Shown here piece by piece: positions 26,864-36,168 of a stretch of 64,000 nt of DNA. Origin of the DNA: Sabulicella glaciei (GTDB lineage: Bacteria; Pseudomonadota; Alphaproteobacteria; Acetobacterales; Acetobacteraceae); assembly GCF_026183895.1 (NCBI RefSeq), contig NZ_JAPFQI010000009.1:1-64000 (forward strand), read 5' to 3'. Position 1 is the first letter of the stretch. Every line of letters begins with the position of its first letter. The position numbers were made by a program, and so were the translations under genes. The notes beneath the pieces were generated by a model. It did no database searches, was not told the DNA's origin, and saw nothing but the letters and a program-made list of their open reading frames with translations.

Positions 26864-27957
26864 GCCGCCACCGCCCCCTTCAGCCGCTCGCGGAACTTCT
26901 CCTCGGAGAAATCCTCGGCGTTGCTGCGGCATGCGGCGGGCTGAAAGCGATTTTCCTCTGCCACGAAGGCGCGGACGGCGCCGACGATGCTGTCCACGCT
27001 CTGCTCGGCGAAGAGCAGGCCCGTCTCGCCCTCGCGCACGATGTCGGCGGCGCCGCCGCGTCCGTAGCAGATCAGGGGCGTACCGGCGGCCTGGGCCTCG
27101 ACCAGCGCGATGCCGAAATCCTCCTCCGCCGCGAAGACGAAGGCGCGGGCGGTTTGCACCAGCTCCACCAGCCTCGGCTGCGGGACGCGGCCCAGAACCT
27201 GGATGTTGGGCGCGCCCTCCGCTGCCTTGGCCACCAGCGGCGCGGATGGTCCGTCCCCGGCGACGACCAGCCGGAGGTCGGGCATGCGGCGGAAGGCCTC
27301 CGCCACCAGTTCCACGCGCTTGTAGGGCACCTGGCGGGAGGCGACGGCGAAATGCGTGCGCGGTCCCGTGCCCATGGGAAAGCCGGCCACGTCCACCGGC
27401 GGGTGCAGCACCTCCGCGTCCCGCCGCCAGGTCTTGCGGATTCGCTCGGCGATGTAGCGGCTGTTGGCGAGGAGCTTGTCGGGGCGCGCCGCGCTGGCCT
27501 GGTCCCACAGGCGTAGGCGGTGCAACAGCCAGCGCGTGTAGGCGCCCTTCAGCCCGCCCTCGCTGCCCGACTGACGGAGATATTGGCCCTGGAGATCCCA
27601 GGCATAGCGCATGGGCGAATGGATATAGGAAACGTGGCGCGTGCCCGGCCCCGTCACCACGCCCTTGGCGACGGCGTGGGAGGAGGAAAGGACGAGGTCG
27701 AAGCCGCGCATCTCGAACTGCTCGATCGCGATGGGCATCAATTGCAGGTAGTTGCGGAACATGCGCCGCGCGAAGGGCATGCGCTGCAGGAAGGAGGTGT
27801 GCGGCACCACGCCGTGCAGGAACCCGCGCTGGCCTTCCGGCAGGAAGTCGCACAGCACGAACAGCTCGGCATCCGGGAAGCAGAGCAGCATCTGCTCCAG
27901 CACGCGCTCGCTGCCCGCGTAGCTGTCGAGCCATTCATGGACGATGGCCACCTTCAT
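26860..27957 (-). CDS. GT4-family glycosyltransferase
   Basis: A 365-residue enzyme starting MKVAIVHEWLDSYAGSERVL. It has HVSYIHSPMRYAWD, the linker ANSRYIAERIRKTWRRDAEV, and the C-terminal VPYKRVELVAEAFRRMP and EDFGIALVEAQAAGTPLICY with the E-x7-E pair. It overlaps the downstream GT2 and upstream GT4 genes by four bases each. It resembles mannosyl/rhamnosyl transferases of capsular loci; the sugar is unproven. Confidence 0.9.
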   Translation of the reverse strand: MKVAIVHEWLDSYAGSERVLEQMLLCFPDAELFVLCDFLPEGQRGFLHGVVPHTSFLQRMPFARRMFRNYLQLMPIAIEQFEMRGFDLVLSSSHAVAKGVVTGPGTRHVSYIHSPMRYAWDLQGQYLRQSGSEGGLKGAYTRWLLHRLRLWDQASAARPDKLLANSRYIAERIRKTWRRDAEVLHPPVDVAGFPMGTGPRTHFAVASRQVPYKRVELVAEAFRRMPDLRLVVAGDGPSAPLVAKAAEGAPNIQVLGRVPQPRLVELVQTARAFVFAAEEDFGIALVEAQAAGTPLICYGRGGAADIVREGETGLLFAEQSVDSIVGAVRAFVAEENRFQPAACRSNAEDFSEEKFRERLKGAVAA

Positions 27958-29003
27958 GCGGCAATGAACCCCAGCAGGCGGCGCGCGGCCGCATCCCAAG
28001 AAAACTGCGCGGCCTGGCGCCGCCCGGCTTCGGCCAGCCCAGCCCGCAGCGCGGCGTCGTCGGCGAGGCGCGCCACCGCCTCGCCCAGCGAGGCCGGGCG
28101 GCGGGGGTCGAACGGCACCGCCGCCTCGCCGCAGACTTCCGGCAGGGCGCCGAGGGGCGCGGCGACCACGGGGCAGCCGCACCACATCGCCTCCACCGGC
28201 GGCAGGCCGAACCCCTCGTAGCGCGAGGGGAAGAGCAGGGCGAGGGCCGCTTCGTAGAGGGCGCGAAGCTCGGCGTCGCTCACCCGGCCCAGGGCGCGCA
28301 CCTCGCCGGGCAGGTCGGCGCCGCCTGCGCGGAACACGGCCGTGTCCTTGGCGCCGGCCACGGCCAGGACGAGGCCGCGCGATGCCAGCGCGCCCCCCGC
28401 CGCGTGCAGGGCGGCGAGGTTCTTGTGCGCCGCCCCGGTGCCGACCACGAGGGCGAAGCGTTCCGCCTCCAGCCCATACCGCGCGAGGATGGCGGCGTCC
28501 GCCGGTTCGCGCAGGATATGCTCGCCGCCTTCCAGCGTGGCTGGCGGTTCCGCGATGCGGAGGTGATGGGCGATGCGCCCGGCGGAGAAGTGCGAGACCG
28601 TCAGGATTCGCGCGCCGCGCCGCGCCAGCGTGGTCTGCACCCCGCGATACCAGAGGCGAAAGGCGGTCCCGTAGCTTTCCGGCGTGTCGAAGGCGCCCGC
28701 GTCGTGGATCACCACCGACTGGTGCCGGCCCGCCAGCAGCGGCCCCGTGTTGCCGAGGCTGAGCAGCGTCCCGCCGCGCGCGGCGCGGGGCAGGATCCAT
28801 TGCTCCCAGATCTGGCCGCCGCGCGTGCCGACGATGCGCGGTGCGAGGCGGGGAAAAAGGTCGAGGTCGCGCGCATCGGGCGGGCAGAGCAGCGCGACCG
28901 GCGGCCGGTCCACCATCGCGTCCAGCGCGCGGGCGATCTCGCGCGCATAGCGCTGCACGCCGGTGAGGCCCTGGGCCAGGAAGCGGCCATTGAGGAAGAT
29001 CAT
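27954..29003 (-). CDS. GT4-family glycosyltransferase
   Basis: A 349-residue enzyme beginning MIFLNGRFLAQGLTGVQRYA. The C-terminal domain has FALVVGTGAAHKNLAALHAA and ALLFPSRYEGFGLPPVEAMW, the classic GT4 donor site, with GCPVVAAPLGALPEVCG. The LTGVQRYAREI start is typical of WbdA/mannosyltransferase-like proteins. It overlaps the flippase stop by four bases. Confidence 0.9.
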   Translation of the reverse strand: MIFLNGRFLAQGLTGVQRYAREIARALDAMVDRPPVALLCPPDARDLDLFPRLAPRIVGTRGGQIWEQWILPRAARGGTLLSLGNTGPLLAGRHQSVVIHDAGAFDTPESYGTAFRLWYRGVQTTLARRGARILTVSHFSAGRIAHHLRIAEPPATLEGGEHILREPADAAILARYGLEAERFALVVGTGAAHKNLAALHAAGGALASRGLVLAVAGAKDTAVFRAGGADLPGEVRALGRVSDAELRALYEAALALLFPSRYEGFGLPPVEAMWCGCPVVAAPLGALPEVCGEAAVPFDPRRPASLGEAVARLADDAALRAGLAEAGRRQAAQFSWDAAARRLLGFIAA

Positions 29004-30505
29004 GCGCGCAAGAGCCTCCGCGCCTCGGCGGGACGGCGCAGCGCGCCTCGCTCCTCAACCGTCAACAGCGGCGCCAGCAGCAGCAGCGTTCCGAGCAGCC
29101 CCAGCGCCGCGGCGGCGGCGGCGAGCGGCAGGGTGGGCGCGGCGGCGGTGAGGGCCAGGGCCAGCACGGCGGCCATGATGGGCAGGACCATGCGGCGCAG
29201 CGCCGGTCGCGCGGCAGGGTAGAGCCGCGCGGCCAGCACCGACTTGCCCAGCGCGTCAGCGGTGGCGCGCAGCGCCCAGGCAACCGCCGCGCCCTCGATG
29301 CCGAAACCCTGCAGCAGCACCCAGAGCACCGGCAGGAACAGCACCAGCTCGGCGGCGATCAGCTTCGCCGCCGCATCCGGACGACCGATGGCATCCAGCA
29401 GCGCATTGGGCACGAAGGCGAGGCAGGAGAAGAACACCCCCGCGCCGAGGATGCGCGCCACCGTCCCGCCCTCCCGCGCGAAATCCGCGCCGAGCCACAG
29501 CCCGAGCAGCCAATCGCCCAGCCCAGCGAGAAGCAGGCAGGGCGGCAGCACTAGCGTGACGACCAGCAGCGCCCCGCGCCGCAGCAGCCCCGCCGTCACC
29601 TCGGGATGCGACCGGAAGGCGGAGGCCATGGGCGGCAGCAGCACCTGCGCCACCGCGACCGGCAGGATCCACATGCGCAGCACGAGGTCGAGCGGCGTCG
29701 CGTAATGCGCCACGGCGGCCAGCGTCAGCACCGCGCCGACCAGGAAGCGGTCGGCATAGATCAGCGCCTGGTTCAGCACGGAGGACACGGTCATCCATCC
29801 GCCCACGCGCAGCAGCGGCGCGACCAGCCGCGGCGAGCCGAGGCCGAGCGGCGGCAGGAGCGGCCGCGCGAGCCATGCGTAGGAGAGCGTGTTGAGAAGC
29901 CGGCACGCCACCAGCACCAGCATCACGCCGACGAGGCTCTGCCAGACCATGAGCACCAGCACCGGGCCCAGATAGTACATGGCGGAGACGGGGATGGTCG
30001 CGAGGTTGGCGGCGCGGAAACGCTGATGTGCCGCCAGCACGCCCCACAGCGCCGCATTCGCGGTGACAAGCGGCGCGGCGAGGGCGAGGATGCGGAAGGC
30101 CGTCACCGCCTCCGCCTCAAGCGCGGGCGGCACGTTCAGCACGCGGCCGACCAGCGCCGGCACGGCGAGGAACACCAGCACGGCGCCAAGCATGGCCAGC
30201 CCGCCCAGCGCCAGCAGTGCCGTGCCGACGAGCTGCCCGGCCTCCTCGCCGCGGCCCTCCGCCATGCGCTCCGATAAAGCGCGGGTAAGGGCGGGGCCGA
30301 TGCCGAGGTCGAGGATGCCGAACACCCCGACCAGCGCCAGGGCAAGGGTGAAAAGGCCCCAGCGCTCCAGCCCCATCTGCGCCACCAGCACGGGGGTGAG
30401 CACGAGTGCGAGCAGGAGCGGCAGGCCGCGCCCCAGCGCGTTCCAGATCAGGCCGGAAAGGAGGCGTCCCGCCCCGGCCCGGGCCTCGGCGGTGTCGCCG
30501 GTCAT
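29000..30505 (-). CDS. Wzx-like polysaccharide flippase
   Basis: A 501-residue MOP-superfamily membrane protein with about 12-14 helices; the first block RLLSGLIWNALGRGLPLLLA followed by LVLTPVLVAQMG is typical. Its function would be to flip lipid-linked repeat units across the inner membrane. It lies between the sugar-phosphate transferase and the GT4 genes. A polymerase and chain-length regulator are not in this operon. Confidence 0.88.
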   Translation of the reverse strand: MTGDTAEARAGAGRLLSGLIWNALGRGLPLLLALVLTPVLVAQMGLERWGLFTLALALVGVFGILDLGIGPALTRALSERMAEGRGEEAGQLVGTALLALGGLAMLGAVLVFLAVPALVGRVLNVPPALEAEAVTAFRILALAAPLVTANAALWGVLAAHQRFRAANLATIPVSAMYYLGPVLVLMVWQSLVGVMLVLVACRLLNTLSYAWLARPLLPPLGLGSPRLVAPLLRVGGWMTVSSVLNQALIYADRFLVGAVLTLAAVAHYATPLDLVLRMWILPVAVAQVLLPPMASAFRSHPEVTAGLLRRGALLVVTLVLPPCLLLAGLGDWLLGLWLGADFAREGGTVARILGAGVFFSCLAFVPNALLDAIGRPDAAAKLIAAELVLFLPVLWVLLQGFGIEGAAVAWALRATADALGKSVLAARLYPAARPALRRMVLPIMAAVLALALTAAAPTLPLAAAAAALGLLGTLLLLAPLLTVEERGALRRPAEARRLLRA

Positions 30506-30540
30506 GTCTTCGTGAACCCCTCGGAGGGGGGGCTTCTAGC

Positions 30541-31251
30541 TTAGTGCGCTCCCTTGCGCGACAGCACCGCCACGGGGGTGCGCAGCAGGATGCGGAGGTC
30601 GGCCAGCAGTGAGGGGCGCGACACATAGGCCACGTCGAGCGCGACGCGCTGGGCGTAGCTGGTCTCCGAGCGGCCGGACACCTGCCACAGCCCGGTGATG
30701 CCCGGACGGACGCTCATGTAGTGGATGGCGGCGGCGCCGTAGTAGCTTTCCAGCTCGGCCTGCTGCACCGGGCGGGGTCCGACCAGGGACATGTCGCCGC
30801 GCAGCACGTTGAGAAGCTGCGGCAGCTCGTCCAGCGAGGTGGCGCGGAGAATGCGGCCAATGCGGGTCACGCGCGGGTCCACGCGCAGCTTGCGGGTTTC
30901 CTCCCACTCGGCGCGGGCGGCGGGGTCGGCGGCGAGCAGGGCGGCGAGGCGCGCCTGGCTGTCCACCACCATGGAGCGGAACTTGAGGCAGCCGAAGACC
31001 TGGCCGTTCCGCCCGACGCGGGGATGAGCGAAGAAGGCCGGCCCGCCATCGGAGCGCACCAGCAGGGCCAGCAAACCGAAGACCGGCGCCAGGAAGAGCA
31101 ACAGCGCCCCCGCGCCCAACACGTCGAGGCTGCGCTTGGCCACAGCGCGCCAGCCAGGACCACGCGACACCAGCACTGCCTGGGGCGGGGCGAAGGCGCC
31201 GAGCGCCGCGGTGTCACGCTGAAGGGACGAGAAGGCGTCCAGCCCGGTCAT
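30541..31251 (-). CDS. Undecaprenyl-phosphate sugar-1-phosphate transferase
   Basis: A bacterial sugar transferase of the ExoY/WbaP C-terminal type that starts lipid-linked repeat synthesis. The 236-residue product has a hydrophobic helix (KRSLDVLGAGALLLFLAPVF) with the KRxxD motif, then FGCLKFRSMV, GRILRATSLDELPQLLNVLR, GDMSLVGPRPV and PGITGLWQVSGRS. All active-site motifs (DE, PRP, RPG) are intact. The start ATG is 154 bases from the divergent plus-strand gene. It is probably the first gene of the operon. Confidence 0.93.
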   Translation of the reverse strand: MTGLDAFSSLQRDTAALGAFAPPQAVLVSRGPGWRAVAKRSLDVLGAGALLLFLAPVFGLLALLVRSDGGPAFFAHPRVGRNGQVFGCLKFRSMVVDSQARLAALLAADPAARAEWEETRKLRVDPRVTRIGRILRATSLDELPQLLNVLRGDMSLVGPRPVQQAELESYYGAAAIHYMSVRPGITGLWQVSGRSETSYAQRVALDVAYVSRPSLLADLRILLRTPVAVLSRKGAH

Positions 31252-31405
31252 GTGCCGATCTTTCCTTCGTGATGCGGAGCGGTGCACCCGCCCCTGCCAC
31301 GGAGCAGGTTTAACCTTGCCTCAAGGGCGGCTTTCGGACCTGCCCATGGCAGGATTGTGGCAAGCCCGTCCTTGCTGCGCCTGGATTTGCGCGCCAAGCA
31401 GGGCC

Positions 31406-32935
31406 ATGCGCGCCGCCTTTTTCGCCTACGGGATCTCAGCCCTCCTTGGAGCGTTTCTTGCCAGCGCCTTGTTCCCGCTGGACTTCCTGCTTCCCCAATC
31501 TGGGCAGGATTGGCGCGCGGCGGGCGATGCGGCGCAGCATGCGATCGCCCAGCGTCATTTCCTGGCCGATGCCTGGCGCTGGCCGCCTTTGGACATCGCG
31601 ACGCTGGCGGGAGCGAATCTGGCCTTCATGGATGGCATCCCAGCCCTCGCCCTGCCGCTCAAGCTCCTGGCACCTCTCCTGCCGGAGGGATTCCATGGAA
31701 TCGGGCTGTTCTACGCCCTGGCCTGGGTAGGGCAGGCCGTGGCGGCGGTGTTCGCCCTGCGCGGATTCGGCGAGCGGCGCGTGGCGCCGGCCCTGGCCGT
31801 CGCGGTGATGGCGCTTTCCATGCCGGCCTTCGTCATGCGCTTCGGCCACGCCGCGCTGACCGGGCATTTCGTCATCCTCCTGGCGCTGGGGCTCTACGCG
31901 CGCGTGCTGGGCGATGCGCGCTGGTGGATGGTGGCGATTCCGTTCCTGGTGCTGGCGCTGCTGGTGCATCCCTACCTCGCGCTGATGGCGCTCGCGCTGC
32001 TGGCGGCGCCGCCGCTCACGTTGCTGCTGCGCGGGGAGGCATGGCGGGGCGCGGCGCTGGGCGCGGCGGGGGCGGCGGGCGCGATGGCCGCAACGATGGC
32101 GCTGCTCGGCTACCTGGGCGCGGAGGGGGATGGCGGGTTCGGTCAATACGCCATGAACCTGCTTTCGCCCTTCTGGCCGCATCGCTCCTGGTTCCTCGGC
32201 CACCTCGTTTCCGCGGAGGTGGATGCGACGGGCCATGGCGGGTGGGAGGGCTACACCTGGCTCGGGCTGGGACTGATCCTGGCGTTGGGGGCAGGGCTGC
32301 TGCTGCGCCCGGCGCGAATCGGGCGGCATTGGGGACTTGTCCTCGCTCTGTCGGGCCTTGCCGTGCTGGCCGTGTCTTTCCGGATCGGGCTGGGGAGCGC
32401 GGTGCTTCTGGACCTGCGGCCCGTGCCGGGATTCCTGGAGCAGTTCCGCGCCTCGGGCCGCTTCTTCTGGCCGGTCGCCTATACGCTGCTGATCGGCGCC
32501 GCGCTGCTGCTGCGCCGCGCCGGGCCGCGCGGCTGCGCGCTGCTCTGCGTCTGCGCCGGTGCGCAGTTCCTGGACGCGATGCCGGCGCGCGCCGCCCTAC
32601 GCGCCTGGGCGCATGAGCGCGCCGCCTGGACGGTCGACGCCTCCGCCCTGCGTCCGCTGCTGCGCGAGGCGGAGACCGTGACGCTGTTGCCCGCTTGGCC
32701 CTGCATCCCGCGCGAGGACTGGCAGTCGCGGGTGCGCCTGCTGGAATTGCTGCTGCTGGCGAGCGAAACGCCGCGCCCGGTCAACACCGCCTACGTCGCG
32801 CGCTGGCGCACCCCGCCGCGCTGCGAGGCGCCGGGCCCCATGCGTCCGGGCGAATTGCGGATCGCCCTGCCGGGCACGGACCCGGCGGCGTCAGGCTGCG
32901 TCGCGCTGGGAGACCTGACGGTCTGCCGCCCGTGA
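31406..32935 (+). CDS. Large multi-TM protein, DUF6311-like
   Basis: A 509-residue integral membrane protein, starting MRAAFFAYGISALLGAFLAS, with about ten helices and a C-terminal soluble part. The segment LLSPFWPHRSWFLGH and the layout resemble the DUF6311 group found in polysaccharide loci; that assignment is from memory and moderate. It could be a GT-C-like enzyme or polymerase. Its 3-prime end overlaps the convergent gtrB-like gene by 45 bases. It is divergent from the sugar-1-P transferase. Confidence 0.7.
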   Translation: MRAAFFAYGISALLGAFLASALFPLDFLLPQSGQDWRAAGDAAQHAIAQRHFLADAWRWPPLDIATLAGANLAFMDGIPALALPLKLLAPLLPEGFHGIGLFYALAWVGQAVAAVFALRGFGERRVAPALAVAVMALSMPAFVMRFGHAALTGHFVILLALGLYARVLGDARWWMVAIPFLVLALLVHPYLALMALALLAAPPLTLLLRGEAWRGAALGAAGAAGAMAATMALLGYLGAEGDGGFGQYAMNLLSPFWPHRSWFLGHLVSAEVDATGHGGWEGYTWLGLGLILALGAGLLLRPARIGRHWGLVLALSGLAVLAVSFRIGLGSAVLLDLRPVPGFLEQFRASGRFFWPVAYTLLIGAALLLRRAGPRGCALLCVCAGAQFLDAMPARAALRAWAHERAAWTVDASALRPLLREAETVTLLPAWPCIPREDWQSRVRLLELLLLASETPRPVNTAYVARWRTPPRCEAPGPMRPGELRIALPGTDPAASGCVALGDLTVCRP

Positions 32936-33868
32936 GGGGATGTGCCGCTCGACGAAGTAAAGCGGCCTTCCCTTGGTTTCGTTGAAGATGCGGCCGAGAT
33001 ATTCGCCGATAACGCCCAGCATCATCATCTGCACCCCGCCCAGGAACAGCACCACCGCCATCAGCGAGGGATAGCCCGCGACCGGGTTGCCCCAGAGCAT
33101 GGTGCGGACCAAGAGCAGCGCCAGGTAGAAGGCGGCTGCGAAGGACACGGCGAGGCCGAGATAGGTGGCGATCTTCAGCGGCCCGACGGTGAAGGAGGTG
33201 ATGCCCTCCAGCGACAGGTTCCACAGCTTCCACCAGTTCCACTTCGTCTCGCCTGCCGCGCGGGGCGCGCGTTCATACGGAACGGCGACGGAGGGGAAGC
33301 CGACCCAGGCGAAGAGTCCCTTCATGAAGCGGTGCTGCTCCCGCATGGAGAGCAGCGCGTCGAGGGCGCGGCGCGACATCAGGCGGAAATCCCCCGTGTC
33401 GCGGGGCAGGGCGACGCGCCCGCCCAGCTTCTCCATCAGCCGGTAGAAGCCGGCGGCGGTGGTCTTCTTCAGCCAGGATTCGCCGTGGCGCACGCTGCGC
33501 TGCGCGTAGGCGATGTCGAAGCCCTCCCGCCACGCGGCGAGGAGGTCGGGGATGACCTCCGGCGGGTCCTGGAGATCCGCGTCGGTGACGATCACCGCCC
33601 CCGTCCCCGCCGCGTGGTCGAGGCCGGCGGTCAGCGCGATCTCCTTGCCGAAGTTGCGCGACAGGTTGACCACCGCCACGCGTCCGTCCCGCGCTGCCAG
33701 ATCCTCCATGATCCGCAGCGTGGAGTCGCGGGAGCCGTCATTCACCAGCACCAATTCCCAGGGCAGCCCGGTTTCCTCCATCACGGCGACGAGGCGCCGG
33801 TGGAACTCGGGCAGCACCTCTTGCTCGTTGAAGCAGGGGACGACGATGGAAAGGGCGGGGCGGGACAT
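32891..33868 (-). CDS. GtrB-like polyprenyl-phosphate glycosyltransferase (GT2)
   Basis: A 325-residue enzyme, starting MSRPALSIVVPCFNEQEVLP, with VLVNDGSRDSTL, VIVTDADLQDPPEVIPDLL and FRLMSRRALDAL, the hallmarks of the dolichol/bactoprenyl-phosphate glucosyl or mannosyl transferase group (GtrB/DPMS). Two C-terminal membrane helices follow (YLGLAVSFAAAFYLALLLV and AVVLFLGGVQMMMLGVIG). It would make undecaprenyl-P-sugar, the donor for a GT-C enzyme such as the GT39-like protein here. Confidence 0.92.
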   Translation of the reverse strand: MSRPALSIVVPCFNEQEVLPEFHRRLVAVMEETGLPWELVLVNDGSRDSTLRIMEDLAARDGRVAVVNLSRNFGKEIALTAGLDHAAGTGAVIVTDADLQDPPEVIPDLLAAWREGFDIAYAQRSVRHGESWLKKTTAAGFYRLMEKLGGRVALPRDTGDFRLMSRRALDALLSMREQHRFMKGLFAWVGFPSVAVPYERAPRAAGETKWNWWKLWNLSLEGITSFTVGPLKIATYLGLAVSFAAAFYLALLLVRTMLWGNPVAGYPSLMAVVLFLGGVQMMMLGVIGEYLGRIFNETKGRPLYFVERHIPSRAADRQVSQRDAA

Positions 33869-33936
33869 GCGGGGCCTATACAAGCACGGCGATGATGGCG
33901 TTTCGTGGGCAGGCTTGCCACTGTAAACAGGACCGG

Positions 33937-34464
33937 ATGGCGACGCCCGACGAGGATGAGGACGAGGACGGCATTCCCGGCCTGCCCCCCAACACCCCTT
34001 TCTACATGACGCCCGAGGGCCACCGGGCCATGCGCGACGAACTCCACGCGCTGTGGAGCGTGGAGCGCCCCAAGGTGGTGGAGGTGGTGTCCTGGGCCGC
34101 CGGCCTCGGTGACCGCAGCGAGAATGCCGACTACCAGTACGGCAAGAAGCGCCTGCGCGAGATCGACCGCCGCGTGCGCTTCCTCCGCAAGCGCCTCGAC
34201 CGTGCCGAGGTGGTGGACCCCGCCACCCAGACCCGGCGAGACCAGGTCTTCTTCGGCGCCACCGTCACCTTCGTGCACGAGGATGACCGAGAGGTGACCG
34301 TGACCATCGTGGGCGCGGAGGAAGCGGATGCGGGGCAGGGGCGCATCTCCTGGCTGTCGCCGGTCGCACGGGCTCTGCTCGGCAAGCGCGTGGGCGACGT
34401 GGTCCGCCTCCGCAAGCCGGGGGGCGCGGAGGAGGTCGAGGTGCTGCGGATCGCCTATCCATGA
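33937..34464 (+). CDS. greB: Transcription elongation factor GreB
   Basis: GreB binds the secondary channel of RNA polymerase and stimulates cleavage of backtracked RNA. The 175-residue product has a short acidic N-terminal tail, NTPFYMTPEGHRAMRDEL, then the coiled-coil tip GDRSENADYQYGKKRLREID, with the acidic residues for cleavage, and RISWLSPVARALLGKRVGDV. The Gly-Lys-Lys-Arg-Leu stretch is the GreB form, as opposed to GreA. The stop overlaps the MFS start by four bases. Confidence 0.93.
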   Translation: MATPDEDEDEDGIPGLPPNTPFYMTPEGHRAMRDELHALWSVERPKVVEVVSWAAGLGDRSENADYQYGKKRLREIDRRVRFLRKRLDRAEVVDPATQTRRDQVFFGATVTFVHEDDREVTVTIVGAEEADAGQGRISWLSPVARALLGKRVGDVVRLRKPGGAEEVEVLRIAYP

Positions 34465-35612
34465 GGACCGTGATCCTGCTCGGCACGGCGCAGACCTTCG
34501 CCTGGGCCGGGTCCTACTACGTGCCGGCGCTGCTGGCCGCGCCGATGGCGCGGGAGCTCGGCATCGCGCCTTCGCGCGTCTTCCTCGCCTTTTCCGTGGC
34601 GCTGCTGCTGACGGCCTTCCTGGGTCCCAGCGTGGGGCGCGCGATCGACCGCCATGGCGGGCGCGGCGTGCTGTCCTTCGGCAATGCGTGCCTCGCCTTG
34701 GGCTTGGCGCTGATGGCGATGGCGCAGGGCGAGGCGATGCTGTTCGTCGCCTGGGCGGTGATGGGGATCGGCATGGCGGCGGGGCTGTACGACGCCGCCT
34801 TCGCCACGCTGGCGCGGCTGCTGGGCAAGGAGGCGCGCGGCGCCATCACCGGCATCACGCTGATCGCCGGCTTCGCCTCGACGCTGGGCTGGCCGCTTTC
34901 CGCCGCCATGGAAGGGGCGTTCGGCTGGCGCGGGGCGCTTTGGGGCTGGGCGGCGATCCAGCTTTTCCTGTGCATCCCGCTGAACCTGCTGCTGCCGCGG
35001 CCGCCTGCGGTGTTGGAACCGGCCGCCGCGCCGGCCGCGCCGCTTGCCGATGCGCGGCGGGCCGGGCTGCGCGCCGCCATCCTGGTGTCAGTCGCCATCG
35101 CGGTGGGCGGGTTCGGCGCCTCGGCGTTGGGGGCGCACCTGCCGGGGCTGCTGATGGCGGGAGGCGCCACGCAGGGCGCCGCCATCGCCGCCGCCGCGCT
35201 GCTCGGCCCGGCGCAGGTGGGGGCACGGCTGCTGGAATTCGGTCTGCTGCGGCGGCTGCATCCGCTGCTTTCCGCGCGCATGGCGATGCTGATGCATCCG
35301 GCCGGTGCGGCGGCGCTGATGGCGGTGGGGGCGCCGGCCGCGCCGGTCTTCGCGGTGCTGCATGGCGGCGGCAACGGCATCATGACCATCGCGCGCGGCA
35401 CGCTGCCGCTGGCGCTGTTCGGCGCGGCCGGATACGGCGCGCGCCAGGGGCTGATCGTCGCACCGGCGCGGTTCCTGGGTGCCCTCGCGCCGGCACTGTT
35501 CGGATTTGCCGTGGAAGGGTGGGGCGCGCAGGCGCTCTGGCTGACGGCCGGCCTGTCGGTGATCGGCTTCGCGGCGCTGATGCTGCTGTCCGTGAACAGG
35601 GAAGAGAACTAG
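34461..35612 (+). CDS. MFS transporter
   Basis: A 383-residue major facilitator with about 12 membrane segments. It starts MRTVILLGTAQTFAWAGSYY and contains FLGPSVGRAIDRHGGRGVLS, the MFS signature loop between helices 2 and 3. No substrate can be assigned. It is coupled to greB by an ATGA overlap, though the functional link is unclear. Confidence 0.85.
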   Translation: MRTVILLGTAQTFAWAGSYYVPALLAAPMARELGIAPSRVFLAFSVALLLTAFLGPSVGRAIDRHGGRGVLSFGNACLALGLALMAMAQGEAMLFVAWAVMGIGMAAGLYDAAFATLARLLGKEARGAITGITLIAGFASTLGWPLSAAMEGAFGWRGALWGWAAIQLFLCIPLNLLLPRPPAVLEPAAAPAAPLADARRAGLRAAILVSVAIAVGGFGASALGAHLPGLLMAGGATQGAAIAAAALLGPAQVGARLLEFGLLRRLHPLLSARMAMLMHPAGAAALMAVGAPAAPVFAVLHGGGNGIMTIARGTLPLALFGAAGYGARQGLIVAPARFLGALAPALFGFAVEGWGAQALWLTAGLSVIGFAALMLLSVNREEN

Positions 35613-35720
35613 GATGCGTCGTCGCCCGGACGCCGGATTGTGGCCGTGCAGCCGCCGGACCTGCGATGCCGCCGCTGGTGCAGAGCTTCCCGCCGGCCTC
35701 GATGCCCGTATGGTCCTGCC

Positions 35721-36146
35721 ATGACGCCGCCACGCCTGCGTGCCGCAACACGGAACGACCTGCCACGCCTCTACGAGGTCCGTCATGGGACGGCCGAGAA
35801 CCGCCTGACAAATCCCGCGCTCGTCACGGATGAGGAGGTCGCCTGGTATCTGGACCACGCCATCTTCCTGGTTTCGGAGGACGCCGGAGCGGTTCAGGGA
35901 TTTATCTGCGTCAACCGCTAGACGGGCTATGTCTGGGCGTTGTTCGTGATCCAGGAAGCACAAGGCCAGGGCCATGGCAGCGGTCTTCTTGATGCTGCGA
36001 TGGCGCGGCTGAGGGAGGCGGGCCACCGGCAAGCCTTCCTGTCCACGGGCCGCGGGACGATGGCGGAATCCTTCTATCTGGCCAGGGGCTGGCAGCCGAT
36101 GGGCCTGAACCTGCAGGGCGAGGTCGTATTCCGCCTTTGGCTTTGA
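35721..36146 (+). pseudogene. GNAT acetyltransferase interrupted by one amber codon
   Basis: Two adjacent in-frame pieces read as one GNAT protein of about 141 residues. The first starts MTPPRLRAATRNDLPRLYEV and runs to FICVNR, followed by TAG at 35,919-35,921; the frame then continues TGYVWALFVIQEAQGQGHGS, the acetyl-CoA-binding motif A (VxxxxQGxGxG), to STGRGTMAESFYLARGWQPM. Both halves are intact, so a single base change or a sequencing error explains the stop. The 67-residue first part alone lacks the acetyl-CoA site. Confidence 0.8.
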
Positions 36147-36168
36147 CGCGGCCGGGCGCTGGCCGGCC

